NCBI GenBank assembly: GCA_002331485.1
Contig: DCYS01000032.1
Location: 74,478 to 138,477 of the forward strand
DNA: 64,000 nucleotides
Source of the DNA: Flavobacteriales bacterium UBA2104
GTDB lineage: Bacteria > Bacteroidota > Bacteroidia > Flavobacteriales_D > Crocinitomicaceae
Direction: 5' to 3'
Shown here: one piece after another, positions 17,061 through 26,040 of the stretch
How the letters are laid out: each line of letters opens with the position of its first letter
Numbering within the stretch: position 1 is the first letter of the stretch
Program-made: the position numbers and the translations under genes
Notes under the pieces: generated by a model
What the model was told of the DNA's origin: nothing
The model's database searches: none
What the model saw: only the letters and a program-made list of their open reading frames with translations

Positions 17061-18038
17061 ATGGCGTGTTTTTTAATTATTCAGACTGCTTTTATTGGAG
17101 ATGTTATTCTCTGTACCCCAGTGATCTCAGAATTAAAAAGGCTTTATCCTGATGCGAAGATCGATGTTGTTCTTCGAAAAGGGAATGAATCACTTTTAGC
17201 GCATCATCCAGATCTGAACGAGATCTTTGTATGGAATAAAACGAATGGGAAATACAAATCACTCCGAAAGATCATTCGCGATGTTCGTAAGAATACATAC
17301 GATGAGGTGATCAACCTACAGCGTTTTCATAGTGCAGGATTGATCTGTATGTTTTCTAGAGCTAAGAAAAAGATTGGTTTTACTTCTAATAAGTTTCCTT
17401 TCGTTTATAGCAAGCGTGTGAAACATAACATTGGAGACGGAACGCATGAAGTAGAAAGAAACTTAAGAACGATTCAACATCATGAAGGTGCTCGAGCTTT
17501 GGTTCGGCCTTCACTTTATCCAAGTGAACAGGATATTGCTATTGCTAGTGAAGTCAAGATCAACGAAGAAGAATATATATGTATGGCTCCTGCTTCAGTT
17601 TGGGAGACAAAAAAGCTACCTACTGAAAAATGGATCGAATTGGCTGGGAGGAAATCAGTTGAACACATAATATACCTTATCGGAGGACCTCAAGATTTCG
17701 ATCTTTGTGAAAAAATCAGAAAAGCCTCAAACCCTAAAAAAGTCGTGAACACTTGTGGCAAATTAAGTTTGTTGCAAAGCGCTGCATTAATGAAAGAAGC
17801 AACCATGAATTATGTCAACGACTCTGGTCCAATGCATTTAGCATCTGCAGTTAATGCCAACACCACGGCTTTTTTCTGTTCGACAGTTCCGAGATTTGGA
17901 TTTGGCCCGCTTTCCGATAACCATAAGATAGTAGAAACCCAGGAAAAACTCGATTGTCGACCATGCGGTTTACACGGCTATAAGAAATGTCCTGAAGGTC
18001 ATTACAAATGTGGACAGGAGATCAGTGTTGATCTATGA
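17061..18038 (+). CDS. Glycosyltransferase family 9 (heptosyltransferase-like)
   Basis: A 325-residue GT-B enzyme of family 9, which transfers ADP-heptose-type sugars to the LPS core. The N-terminus ACFLIIQTAFIGDVILCTPV carries the glycine loop, APASVWETKKLP (near 181) is the acceptor and donor site loop, and NDSGPMHLASAV (near 254) matches the family motif. The C-terminal Cys-rich segment (CRPC, then CPEGHYKC) is usual in Bacteroidota homologues. ATG 17061 gives the standard short N-terminus. Convergent with the CHU_C gene, 7 bases apart. Confidence 0.92.
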   Translation: MACFLIIQTAFIGDVILCTPVISELKRLYPDAKIDVVLRKGNESLLAHHPDLNEIFVWNKTNGKYKSLRKIIRDVRKNTYDEVINLQRFHSAGLICMFSRAKKKIGFTSNKFPFVYSKRVKHNIGDGTHEVERNLRTIQHHEGARALVRPSLYPSEQDIAIASEVKINEEEYICMAPASVWETKKLPTEKWIELAGRKSVEHIIYLIGGPQDFDLCEKIRKASNPKKVVNTCGKLSLLQSAALMKEATMNYVNDSGPMHLASAVNANTTAFFCSTVPRFGFGPLSDNHKIVETQEKLDCRPCGLHGYKKCPEGHYKCGQEISVDL

Positions 18039-18045
18039 TTAAGTC

Positions 18046-20100
18046 CTATCGTTCTACTTGTACAGCACCGTGTTCCTCTACTTCTTGCCCTTTGATCGTG
18101 GTAATATTAACTTTATAGAAATATGTTCCATCATTCACGTATTTGCCTCCCTCAGTGGTTCCATCCCATTTAAAATCAGGATCATTGAACGTTCTTACAA
18201 CATTTCCCCATCGATTTAAAATAACGATCTCGAAGTTTTCGATTGTCTGTTTCGCCTGTAAATAATTCAAGTAGAAATCATCATTTGTATTATCTCCATT
18301 CGGAGTAAAAATATTTGGAACCTGAATAACTAAGTCTTCGAACTCAACAGTTATCACTAGAGTATAAGATCCTTCACAACCTGCAGCTGAAGTACCATAA
18401 AGCGTGACTGGATAATCCCCAGGTTCTGTAAATGTTTCAGTAACAGTATCATTCAGTGAATTTGAAGTATTTCCATTCATGAAGTCCCACAAGTATGAAC
18501 TTGCTCCAGTAGATTGGTTATAAAAATCAACCACCAATGGAGGTTCTCCAACTTGCACATTACTTGAGAAAATAACATTCGGACCTGGATTTACCGTAAT
18601 CGATTCAGTTAACGTATCGCTACAAGCTCCATCACTTTTTTCTATGATCAGTGTTACATCGTATGATCCACTTCCCGGGAAGGTAAAAGATGCATCTGTT
18701 TGTACTACAGTGTCATTTTCTGCAGTCTCAAAGATCCATTGCGAATTTTCATAATTACCCAATGATTCGTTATCAAAAAATACTTCTTCACCTTCACATG
18801 CATCAGTAAAACTGAAATTTGCAAATGGTGAAGGCTCGATATCAATTATGATCGTAGTATCTCCGATACAACCGTTTCCAGAATCTACAGTTAGCGTTAC
18901 ATTGTATACCCCCACCCCACTAAACTCGTGAGAAGGATTTTGGTCTGATGAACTTGCACCTTGATCATCAAAATCCCAATCCCAACTCGAAATAGTATAT
19001 CCGTTGGGAACCGTTGTTTCATCAGTAAAGTAAGTAAATGCACCCTGACATAGAGGATCAGCAGAAAAGGCAACATCTGGGATCGGATTCATCTCGAAAA
19101 ACATTGTATCAGTAGCTGTACAGGCTGGAAAGTTCTGATCTACAATATCAACATAATACTCTCCTGTAGTTACTCCCTGAGCACTACTCGTAGTTTCGCC
19201 AGTATTCCATAGATAATCATAACTTCCAGAGCCATTGATCGGATTTGAAGTAATATCATAGTCCTCTATTCCACATATAGAGGTATCATTTGGAAGATTC
19301 GCATCGAGATTTGAGAAAATAGTTATAGATGCCGAACAAGTATCTGAAGCTCCATCTGTATAGATTACATTATACGTTTCACTATTAGCGCTTAAACAAA
19401 CACTCGTATCAGCGTTATTTGTAGTTCCATCAACGGCCCAGTCATAGTAATAAGAACCACAGATCGTACCGCTCAGAACAACATTATCTATTCCCCAATG
19501 ATCGTAAGTTGCTCCCGAACCAACGTCTTGAAACCATCTAAACCTTGTATTGGCAGTTAACGCTCCTGCAGGCAGAGAATAACAGTATTCATTCCAAGTC
19601 GTAAGGACTGGATCGTTTCCTCCGTTTGGATCATGGTAATCTATTGTTACCCATGTTGCACCACCATCTGTAGAATATTGTATATAAACACCTTCATCAG
19701 TTAGATCAGGGCCTTCACAGTTTCCAGAACCTCCTTGAACGGCATATTTCATTTCAAAGCAGATCGTACCTCCACAAGAAATATCGTAATCAGTAGTTTC
19801 AAGCTCTCGGGGCTGAGATCCTTGTCCAAACCAGGCAGAAGCTGTTCCATCTGGAGGAGCACCACATGGATTATTATAGATCAGCGTTGTGTTAGCTGTC
19901 CAACCAGCTCCGAGAGAGTTATTATTAAAATCCTCTTCGAGTAAAGGCACTTCAGCTTCTCCTACGGCGGTTAGAGTAACACAGTCTCCACAAGCAATAC
20001 TATCAGATGTGGTTTCAACTGATAATGAACATTGACTTCGGAGCGTATTCCCTACAAAAAATGAAATCACTGCAATTGGAATAACTTTTCTTAATCGCAT
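18046..20100 (-). CDS. PKD-repeat protein with type IX secretion C-terminal domain
   Basis: A 684-residue secreted surface protein. The order is a signal peptide (1-23), a Cys-bearing module with a jelly-roll-like region (about 50-215), several PKD or SprB-like domains (about 255-580; for example SWDWDFDD and SYLWDFMNG), and a gliding-motility-associated CHU_C domain (about 595-684) with VPNIFTPNGDNTND and LNRWGNVV. CHU_C acts as a type B signal for the type IX secretion system. The ligand is unknown. Its ATG overlaps the stop of the upstream 140-residue gene by one base. Confidence 0.9.
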   Translation of the reverse strand: MRLRKVIPIAVISFFVGNTLRSQCSLSVETTSDSIACGDCVTLTAVGEAEVPLLEEDFNNNSLGAGWTANTTLIYNNPCGAPPDGTASAWFGQGSQPRELETTDYDISCGGTICFEMKYAVQGGSGNCEGPDLTDEGVYIQYSTDGGATWVTIDYHDPNGGNDPVLTTWNEYCYSLPAGALTANTRFRWFQDVGSGATYDHWGIDNVVLSGTICGSYYYDWAVDGTTNNADTSVCLSANSETYNVIYTDGASDTCSASITIFSNLDANLPNDTSICGIEDYDITSNPINGSGSYDYLWNTGETTSSAQGVTTGEYYVDIVDQNFPACTATDTMFFEMNPIPDVAFSADPLCQGAFTYFTDETTVPNGYTISSWDWDFDDQGASSSDQNPSHEFSGVGVYNVTLTVDSGNGCIGDTTIIIDIEPSPFANFSFTDACEGEEVFFDNESLGNYENSQWIFETAENDTVVQTDASFTFPGSGSYDVTLIIEKSDGACSDTLTESITVNPGPNVIFSSNVQVGEPPLVVDFYNQSTGASSYLWDFMNGNTSNSLNDTVTETFTEPGDYPVTLYGTSAAGCEGSYTLVITVEFEDLVIQVPNIFTPNGDNTNDDFYLNYLQAKQTIENFEIVILNRWGNVVRTFNDPDFKWDGTTEGGKYVNDGTYFYKVNITTIKGQEVEEHGAVQVER

Positions 20101-20510
20101 TATAGGTAGATAATATTAAATGAAACAAACTCAACATTTTTTTCGGATAGCTTTTTACCGCTATTACCGATGTTGAACGATTTAAATAAGGTTAGATCCC
20201 TTCGAGAGTCCCTATCTCCTGAAATTGATTCTCCAGGATTCAAAGTGATTTTTTCTGAACTATCTGAAGTTATTAGTTGATCATCAATTTTGTATTTAAA
20301 TGAAACAACAAACGAAACCTTACTTTTGGAAGTATTCTTAAAAGTAAATTTGTAAAAGTCGTAGAATCGGTCATTGGATTCGTCTGACATCTTCTCAATT
20401 TGAGAGGAAACTTGCAAATTATCGTCTTTAAAAGACAAATTATCTTGAGCTTTCAACAATCCATTACAACTCAAAACAATAAAAAATAAAAATGTACAAA
20501 TTTGTTTCAT
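20100..20510 (-). CDS. Uncharacterised secreted protein
   Basis: A 136-residue protein with a signal peptide (residues 1-21, VLSCNGLLKAQ) and a single beta-rich domain; no family is recognised. It is coupled to the CHU_C gene by a TAATG one-base overlap, so the two are probably made together and this could be an accessory to the surface protein. ATG 20510 is preferred to 20522 because the signal peptide then starts with MKQ. Confidence 0.6.
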   Translation of the reverse strand: MKQICTFLFFIVLSCNGLLKAQDNLSFKDDNLQVSSQIEKMSDESNDRFYDFYKFTFKNTSKSKVSFVVSFKYKIDDQLITSDSSEKITLNPGESISGDRDSRRDLTLFKSFNIGNSGKKLSEKNVEFVSFNIIYL

Positions 20511-20566
20511 TCTAGCTTTCAATAAATTAGATTCAAAAACCCTAGAATCCCCGTGAATTCTGGGAA

Positions 20567-20574
20567 CAAAGATA
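20567..20574 (-). promoter_or_regulatory. Promoter -7 box for the 20510-18046 operon
   Basis: On the minus strand it reads TATCTTTG, a perfect consensus match about 57 bases before ATG 20510. No clean -33 element at the usual distance. Confidence 0.45.
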
Positions 20575-20642
20575 CAGAGGTCTGTACAAAAAACAGAATA
20601 AATAAGTAATCAAGTTAGCAAAATAACTAAATTGATTATGTC

Positions 20643-20870
20643 TTACTTATATTTAACAAGAGGTTTGATTAAATGTTCCAGACCATTTACTTTGATCTCG
20701 TGCATCATCCTGAGTTGATCTCCTAATTTACCTTTAGGAAAACCTTTTTTATTAAACCATACGTAATATGGTTCAGGTATATCAACTAAAAAATGCCCTT
20801 TGTATTTACCAAAGGGCATTTTCATATTTGCAAGTCTGATCAACTCTTCTCTATTTGAAGCTTGATTCAT
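20643..20870 (-). CDS. DUF3820 family small protein
   Basis: A 75-residue protein. It carries the DUF3820 signature MPFGKYKG (residues 18-25), then LVDIPEPYYVWFNKKGFPKG. The function is not established; the domain has been tied to quorum-regulated virulence in Pseudomonas. Its ATG overlaps the pepD stop by 4 bases. The codons for MPFGKYKGHF form a perfect 13-bp hairpin followed by T residues, see the terminator entry. It is the last gene of the ettA-pepD run. Confidence 0.88.
   Translation of the reverse strand: MNQASNREELIRLANMKMPFGKYKGHFLVDIPEPYYVWFNKKGFPKGKLGDQLRMMHEIKVNGLEHLIKPLVKYK
20790..20822 (-). terminator. Terminator-like hairpin inside the DUF3820 gene
   Basis: On the minus strand AAAATGCCCTTTG and CAAAGGGCATTTT form a perfect 13-bp stem with the 7-base loop GTAAATA; two further T residues follow. 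It lies about 45-78 bases after the pepD stop, in the coding orientation, and would suit an intrinsic terminator for pepD if the downstream gene were untranslated. Confidence 0.5.
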
Positions 20871-22321
20871 TTTTTCGGAATACTTTTTAATACCTGAAGT
20901 AAGTAACCCCAGAATTTCTCAACAGATTCGATACTCGCACATTCATCTGGTGAATGAGCATGTTTAATGGTTGGTCCAAATGAGATCATATCTACATCTG
21001 GTAAGTGAGTACCTAAAATCCCACACTCTAAGCCTGCATGACAGGCTTTAATATCTGGCTCTTCTTTGAAGCGTTCTCGATAGATCTCCGCCATAGTCTT
21101 TAAGATCGGAGAGTCTGGATTTGGTTCCCATCCAGGGTAATCTCCTGATTGCTCGACCTCTGCACCGAGAAGATCGAATGGACTTCTAACTGTTGTTGCC
21201 ACGTCAGTTTTAGTAGATTCTACACTACTTCTTTGAAGAGATTTTGTTGTAAATACACCATCTTTTATAATCACTTGAGCAAGTGATGAAGAGGTTTCTA
21301 CAAGATTATCAAACTTCAAGCTCATTTTAAATACTCCATTATGAACTGCGTTTAAAGCATGAAGCATTTCGATACGCTCTTCTCCTGCTACCATTTGATC
21401 AGGAGTATCTATCTCAGTAATTTCAATTCTAATATCAGTTTCTACAGGATCATATTCACGAGCAAACATCTCTTGCATTTCTTTAACATGACTTTTAAAT
21501 CCATCTACATGACGTCTCAACAAAGACACAACAGCAACAGCCTCTCTTGGAATAGCATTTCTTAATCCACCACCCTCGAATGAGTGAAGCATGCAGTCTG
21601 AAGTTGCAAGTGTTAAAAGACGTGCCATCAATTTATTCGCATTTGCGCGACCTTGATCAATATCCATTCCTGAATGTCCTCCCTTCAAACCTTTGATCTC
21701 AACTTTAAAAGCTTGAGTATCCTCTAAAGAATATAACTGCTCGTATTCGTATCTTGTGTTTGTATCAATACCTCCTGCACAACCGATACTCAGTTCATCA
21801 TCATCTTCAGTATCCAGATTAAGAAGGATTTCACCATCATAGTAAGATGGATCCAATTCCTTCGCTCCTGTCATACCTGTTTCTTCATCCACTGTAAACA
21901 TAGCTTCTAATGCAGGATGATCTATATCTGTGGATGCCAAAAGGCCCATAATAGTTGCTACACCTAATCCATTATCAGCTCCAAGCGTAGTTCCTTTCGC
22001 CGTTACCCATCCATTATCGATCATCATCTCAATACCTTGCGTATCGAAATCGAAATCAGTATCATTATTTTTTTGATGAACCATGTCCAGGTGCGACTGT
22101 AAGATGACCGTTTTACGATCCTCCATCCCAGCACTTGCAGGCTTCTTAATGATCACGTTCCCAATTTTGTCTTTATGGGTTTCTAATCCGAGATTTTCAC
22201 CAAATTCGATCATGAATTGGATCACTCTCTCCTCTTTCTTACTTGCCCTTGGTACAGCATTTAGGTTACAAAAATTCTCCCAAATTGCTTTTGGTTCTAA
22301 TTCTCTAACTTCTTTTGACAT
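20867..22321 (-). CDS. pepD: Aminoacyl-histidine dipeptidase (PepD, M20 family)
   Basis: A 484-residue cytoplasmic metallopeptidase that cleaves dipeptides such as Xaa-His. Zinc site motifs are visible: QSHLDMVHQK near residue 77, LGADNGLG near 117, DEETGMTGA near 149, and a late HAHSPDE motif near 460. The length matches the PepD family. It starts 14 bases after the ettA stop and overlaps the DUF3820 gene by 4 bases, so all three are probably one transcript. Confidence 0.95.
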   Translation of the reverse strand: MSKEVRELEPKAIWENFCNLNAVPRASKKEERVIQFMIEFGENLGLETHKDKIGNVIIKKPASAGMEDRKTVILQSHLDMVHQKNNDTDFDFDTQGIEMMIDNGWVTAKGTTLGADNGLGVATIMGLLASTDIDHPALEAMFTVDEETGMTGAKELDPSYYDGEILLNLDTEDDDELSIGCAGGIDTNTRYEYEQLYSLEDTQAFKVEIKGLKGGHSGMDIDQGRANANKLMARLLTLATSDCMLHSFEGGGLRNAIPREAVAVVSLLRRHVDGFKSHVKEMQEMFAREYDPVETDIRIEITEIDTPDQMVAGEERIEMLHALNAVHNGVFKMSLKFDNLVETSSSLAQVIIKDGVFTTKSLQRSSVESTKTDVATTVRSPFDLLGAEVEQSGDYPGWEPNPDSPILKTMAEIYRERFKEEPDIKACHAGLECGILGTHLPDVDMISFGPTIKHAHSPDECASIESVEKFWGYLLQVLKSIPKK

Positions 22322-22335
22322 TAATCTGTAAATTT

Positions 22336-24024
22336 TTAATCCTTAATTAGCTTTCTGTATTTCAATCTTTTCGGTGTATGATCACCTAAACGTTTGCGTT
22401 TGTTTTCTTCGTATTCTGAGAAACTTCCTTCAAATGAATAAACTTGGCTATCTCCTTCAAAAGCAAGAATATGCGTACAAATACGATCCAGGAACCATCT
22501 GTCGTGAGAAATAACAACAACACAACCAGCAAAGTTCATAATACCTTCCTCTAATGCTCGTAATGTGTTAACATCTATATCATTCGTTGGCTCATCAAGC
22601 AATAGAACGTTTGCTTCTGTCATTAAGGTCATCGCTAAATGAAGACGGTTTCGTTCACCACCTGAGAGGACCCCAACTTTTTTACTTTGATCAGATCCAG
22701 AGAAAGCAAACTTTGAAAGGTATGCTCTCGCATTGATTTTTTGATCACCGAATTCTAAAATCTCCTGACCATCAGATATAACGTCATAGATAGACTTTTC
22801 AGGGTCTAGATCAGCATGTGCCTGGTCAACATAACCTAGTTTAACTGTCTCTCCAACCTTAAATTCACCTTTATCTGGCTGAAGTTCATCCATGATCATT
22901 TTAAAAATCGTAGTCTTACCAGCACCGTTAGGTCCTATGATACCAACAATCCCGTTTGGAGGTAAACTAAAGTTAAGATCATCGTATAACAATTTATCTC
23001 CAAATCCTTTCGCTACATGTATTGCATCAATAACGTTATTTCCTAATCGAGGTCCATTTGGTATAGGTATTTCCAGTTGTTGCTCTTTCGACTTTGTATC
23101 TTCAGCAAGAAGCTTATCGTAGTTAGAAAGACGAGCTTTATTCTTTGCATGACGACCTTTTGGATTCATTCGTACCCATTCCAACTCGCTTTCGAGCATT
23201 TTCTGACGTTTCGAAGCTTGTTTCTCCTCTTGTTCAAGACGTTTCGATTTTTGCTCTAGCCATGATGAATAATTTCCTTTCCAAGGAATACCCTCTCCTC
23301 TATCAAGCTCTAAGATCCAACCAGAAACATTATCCAGGAAGTAACGGTCGTGTGTCACAGCAATCACAGTTCCTTTGTACTGCTCCAAATGTTGCTCTAA
23401 CCAGTGAATTGATTCTGCATCCAAGTGGTTTGTTGGCTCATCAAGTAATAAAATATCCGGATTTTGTAAAAGCAGACGTGTCAATGCAACTCTTCTTCGT
23501 TCACCACCAGATAAATTCTCAACCTTTTGATCATCCGGTGGACATCTCAAGGCATCCATCGCTCTGTCAAGTTGAGCATCAATATCCCATGCATTCTTTG
23601 AATCAATAATATCTTGAACTTCACCTTGACGAGCAATTAATTTCTCCATTTTATCAGGATCATTCATGATCTCTTCATCCATGAATGAATTATTGATCTC
23701 CTCGTATTCTTTTAGAATGTCAACAGTTTCCTGAACTCCCTCCATTACGATCTCCTTAACAGTCTTATTATCATCTAATTCAGGTTCCTGTGGTAAATAA
23801 CCAACAGTGTAACCATCGGAGAATGAAACATCACCTTGATAGGCTTCATCTAAACCAGCAATGATCTTCATCACTGTTGATTTACCCGATCCATTTAAAC
23901 CGATGATCCCGATCTTAGCACCGTAAAAAAATGAGAGGGAAATATCTTTAATGATCTGTTTTCCAGCCGGAGTAGATTTACTCACTCGATGCATGGAAAA
24001 AATGATTTTTTTATCGTTTGACAT
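22336..24024 (-). CDS. ettA: Energy-dependent translational throttle protein EttA (ABC-F)
   Basis: A 562-residue ABC-F protein that gates the ribosome at the first elongation step in response to ATP level. Two ATPase cassettes are seen: Walker A GLNGSGKST (near 43) and GPNGAGKTT (near 360), with signatures LSGGERRRVAL (near 170) and LSGGERNRLHL (near 454). A long arm insertion in the first cassette (about 95-135, EEINNSFMDEE) and the absence of membrane segments support EttA over a transporter. It has its own -7 box and is divergent from tmRNA. Confidence 0.95.
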   Translation of the reverse strand: MSNDKKIIFSMHRVSKSTPAGKQIIKDISLSFFYGAKIGIIGLNGSGKSTVMKIIAGLDEAYQGDVSFSDGYTVGYLPQEPELDDNKTVKEIVMEGVQETVDILKEYEEINNSFMDEEIMNDPDKMEKLIARQGEVQDIIDSKNAWDIDAQLDRAMDALRCPPDDQKVENLSGGERRRVALTRLLLQNPDILLLDEPTNHLDAESIHWLEQHLEQYKGTVIAVTHDRYFLDNVSGWILELDRGEGIPWKGNYSSWLEQKSKRLEQEEKQASKRQKMLESELEWVRMNPKGRHAKNKARLSNYDKLLAEDTKSKEQQLEIPIPNGPRLGNNVIDAIHVAKGFGDKLLYDDLNFSLPPNGIVGIIGPNGAGKTTIFKMIMDELQPDKGEFKVGETVKLGYVDQAHADLDPEKSIYDVISDGQEILEFGDQKINARAYLSKFAFSGSDQSKKVGVLSGGERNRLHLAMTLMTEANVLLLDEPTNDIDVNTLRALEEGIMNFAGCVVVISHDRWFLDRICTHILAFEGDSQVYSFEGSFSEYEENKRKRLGDHTPKRLKYRKLIKD

Positions 24025-24042
24025 GTGTTATTCTATTTTGAA

Positions 24043-24050
24043 CAAAAGTA
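24043..24050 (-). promoter_or_regulatory. Promoter -7 box for ettA
   Basis: On the minus strand it reads TACTTTTG, a perfect match 18 bases before the ettA ATG. Confidence 0.45.
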
Positions 24051-24094
24051 ATGAAATCAATGAATTTAGCGACATGAAATTAAAGATGAACTGT

Positions 24095-24126
24095 TTTGTC
24101 AATGCAGTAAATTTAGACTATCTTTG
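24095..24126 (+). promoter_or_regulatory. tmRNA promoter with -33 and -7 elements
   Basis: TTTG at 24095-24098 and TATCTTTG at 24119-24126, separated by 20 bases, fit the full Bacteroidota sigma-ABfr consensus. The mature tmRNA begins 16 bases after the -7 box. This is the best complete promoter in the window. Confidence 0.7.
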
Positions 24127-24142
24127 CAAGACTAATTTTATT

Positions 24143-24544
24143 GGGGCTGACTTGGATTTGACAGCAATGGTAAATAATTAGTGTAAGCATGTCGAGACAT
24201 GTGGTGAGTCTCGTTAATCCCTGGTCACAAACGATAATTGACAACACGTCATACAACCTCGCAGCGTAATAGTCGATAGACTTTATGCTTAATCCACTCC
24301 GAAGAACAGTAAGAGGGACGAGTTTCTCGCCAGGTCTCCTGTTCCTTGAGATCTGGGTCACGAGAAATCAACAATTTGGAACTAGTGATGCGCCGGCTTC
24401 TGTCGTATCGCGAAATTTGATGAAGATAAGTCATGGTTAGGGTGTTCGTGTCCGTTCCATGATCGAAAAAACAATCGCGAACTAAACATGTAGAAAGCTA
24501 ATCGTTTCATTGTTTGGACGAGGGTTCGAACCCCTCCAGCTCCA
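24143..24544 (+). ncRNA. ssrA: Transfer-messenger RNA
   Basis: About 402 bases. The 5' end GGGGCTGACTTGGATTTGACAG and the 3' tRNA-like half, with GGACGAGGGTTCGAACCCCTCC and closing CAGCTCC, form the acceptor (one G-U pair) and T arms. CCA is not encoded; the following bases are CAA. A tag frame ends in D-N-T-S-Y-N-L-A-A with stops TAA TAG near 24274. The residues before this could be I-I; I cannot fix the resume codon by eye. tmRNA rescues stalled ribosomes and tags the product for proteolysis. Small ORFs overlapping this locus are spurious. Confidence 0.95.
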
Positions 24545-24603
24545 CAAATCAAGCAATCTTGGATTGCGTAGTATTTGTGAGAGCCCTCGGTTTATCGGGG
24601 CTC
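24543..24603 (+). terminator. Nested hairpins after tmRNA
   Basis: CACAAAT (24543-24549) pairs with ATTTGTG (24573-24579), enclosing GCAATC-TTG-GATTGC (24553-24567). A second hairpin follows: GAGCCC (24581-24586) with GGGCTC (24598-24603). No T tract follows, so termination is only a guess; 3' processing of tmRNA is another option. Confidence 0.45.
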
Positions 24604-24614
24604 CACATGTATTA

Positions 24615-24649
24615 AGTTTAGAGTTTAGGGTTCTGAGTTTAGAATTTAA
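24615..24649. repeat. Degenerate heptanucleotide tandem repeat
   Basis: Five successive 7-base units: AGTTTAG, AGTTTAG, GGTTCTG, AGTTTAG, AATTTAA. It lies between the tmRNA hairpins and the stop of the DUF2490 gene. Confidence 0.7.
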
Positions 24650-24667
24650 ATCCTGACTGTAAAAGTT

Positions 24668-25345
24668 CTACAAATTCAAATAAAAACTAACTTTCGTCCA
24701 AATCCGATTGCGTTGAGGTGAACTTACAATTGGATCCAATCTGTAATCTATTGATAATTCAAGTTTCTGTTTATTCTTAAAGTACCATCCAATTCCAGCA
24801 ACCAAACGGTTTTCCAGATTTATCTCTGATTCAAAATATTCAGCTATTAACTCATTTGAAGCTATTAAATAATTCTCACATGGATCAAGAACTTGACCAT
24901 TAATTGGGATATCTGAGGATATTCGATACCTCATTCTCCAACTCACTCCTTCTTCGAAAAAGGTCTGATCTGCTCTTACCCTGTGACCTAAACGATAATT
25001 TCGAAAATTTGAAAGCCACCCTATCTGTTGAATCGTTCTGTGAGAGTTTTTACCTTTACCTTCTATTCGGAACTGATATCCCAAGGCGCCTTTAGTCCTT
25101 AAAGTTAAGTTTCGAGCTACGAAAAATTGCAAGTCTGTTCTATCGTGTTCATAGCCCCATTCATTATTAGAAATAGCATCATTTGAGAACAAAATATGCT
25201 GAGACTCAATTTTCCCTGTCAGTTTCCAGGATTCGCCAACTTTTTTAGAAACGGCTGCTTCCGGGAAAAAACCAACATATGTTCGCTGAGAATGACTCGC
25301 GAAACTTATGGTCAAAGCAACTAATATTCCAATTGCTGACCTCAC
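24668..25345 (-). CDS. DUF2490 family outer-membrane protein
   Basis: A 225-residue protein with a signal peptide (about 1-19, FASHSQ) and a beta-barrel pattern ending in an aromatic-rich last strand (WTKVSFYLNL), as in outer-membrane proteins. It matches the DUF2490 family, whose function is unknown. The start is GTG, whose first base is the last base of the upstream TAG stop, so translation is probably coupled. Confidence 0.8.
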   Translation of the reverse strand: MRSAIGILVALTISFASHSQRTYVGFFPEAAVSKKVGESWKLTGKIESQHILFSNDAISNNEWGYEHDRTDLQFFVARNLTLRTKGALGYQFRIEGKGKNSHRTIQQIGWLSNFRNYRLGHRVRADQTFFEEGVSWRMRYRISSDIPINGQVLDPCENYLIASNELIAEYFESEINLENRLVAGIGWYFKNKQKLELSIDYRLDPIVSSPQRNRIWTKVSFYLNL

Positions 25346-25914
25346 TAGTAATTCAGGTTTTCAGTTGATCGTATCACTATTTCCCGTTTGGACTCCAATC
25401 TGCCATCTTTCGTAAAAGTACCTTCGTACATTTTCCAACTTCCGTTCTGCTTGGCCTCAAACTCTATTTCATATTTCACTACTACGTCCTCTGAGATACC
25501 TTGATTCAGCATTTTGATGAGATCATCTTCCTTTTCTGAAGAGAATTGTTTTTGGATCTTTACGATCTTGTACTTATCATAAATCTCATCTAAAGAATTG
25601 TTTATTGTCCGAAGAACTTCAGGCTTCAACTTCCTTTTTTTGATCATTACTTCTATATCCTCGATGAGCCCAACTTCATTAAATTCAACACTATGCAATT
25701 GGTGATCATAAACGAATTTTATTTCATAACTTCTTTTACCAGATGTATTCTCTTTATACCATCTCGGATGTTTCATATCTATCTTGATCTGCTCAACAAA
25801 TTTCAAAGCTTTTTCAGGAACACTGTCTTTGTCAACCCTTTGTTCATGCTCTTTTTTCTGAGCCGCAATTTGGAAAGAAACCAATATTAAAATGAATAAT
25901 ACAATTGTCTTCAT
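25345..25914 (-). CDS. Secreted PepSY-like protein
   Basis: A 189-residue protein with a signal peptide (1-18, FQIAAQ). The mature part has the helix then strand pattern of PepSY-like (BLIP-fold) repeats: a helix with PEKALKFVEQ, then WYKE...YEIKFVYD, and a second, more divergent copy. Family placement is tentative. It is translationally coupled to the DUF2490 gene. Confidence 0.6.
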   Translation of the reverse strand: MKTIVLFILILVSFQIAAQKKEHEQRVDKDSVPEKALKFVEQIKIDMKHPRWYKENTSGKRSYEIKFVYDHQLHSVEFNEVGLIEDIEVMIKKRKLKPEVLRTINNSLDEIYDKYKIVKIQKQFSSEKEDDLIKMLNQGISEDVVVKYEIEFEAKQNGSWKMYEGTFTKDGRLESKREIVIRSTENLNY

Positions 25915-26013
25915 AACTCTTCAAACAAATATAAAAATCAAAAAGTTGGAATTAGAGTTAAATTCTGAATTAATTCAATAATCAACGTGACTCTACGTTT
26001 GAATCTAAATAAG

Positions 26014-26021
26014 TACATTCG
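26014..26021 (+). promoter_or_regulatory. Possible -7 box for the LptF/G gene
   Basis: TACATTCG, the TTCG variant of the -7 box, 19 bases before the TTG start at 26041. Confidence 0.35.
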
Positions 26022-26040
26022 CAAACGTGATTAAACGGTT

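Noticed and set aside
24113..24434. Minus-strand short ORFs across the tmRNA locus
   Set aside because: They overlap a clear tmRNA on the other strand and have no protein-like content.
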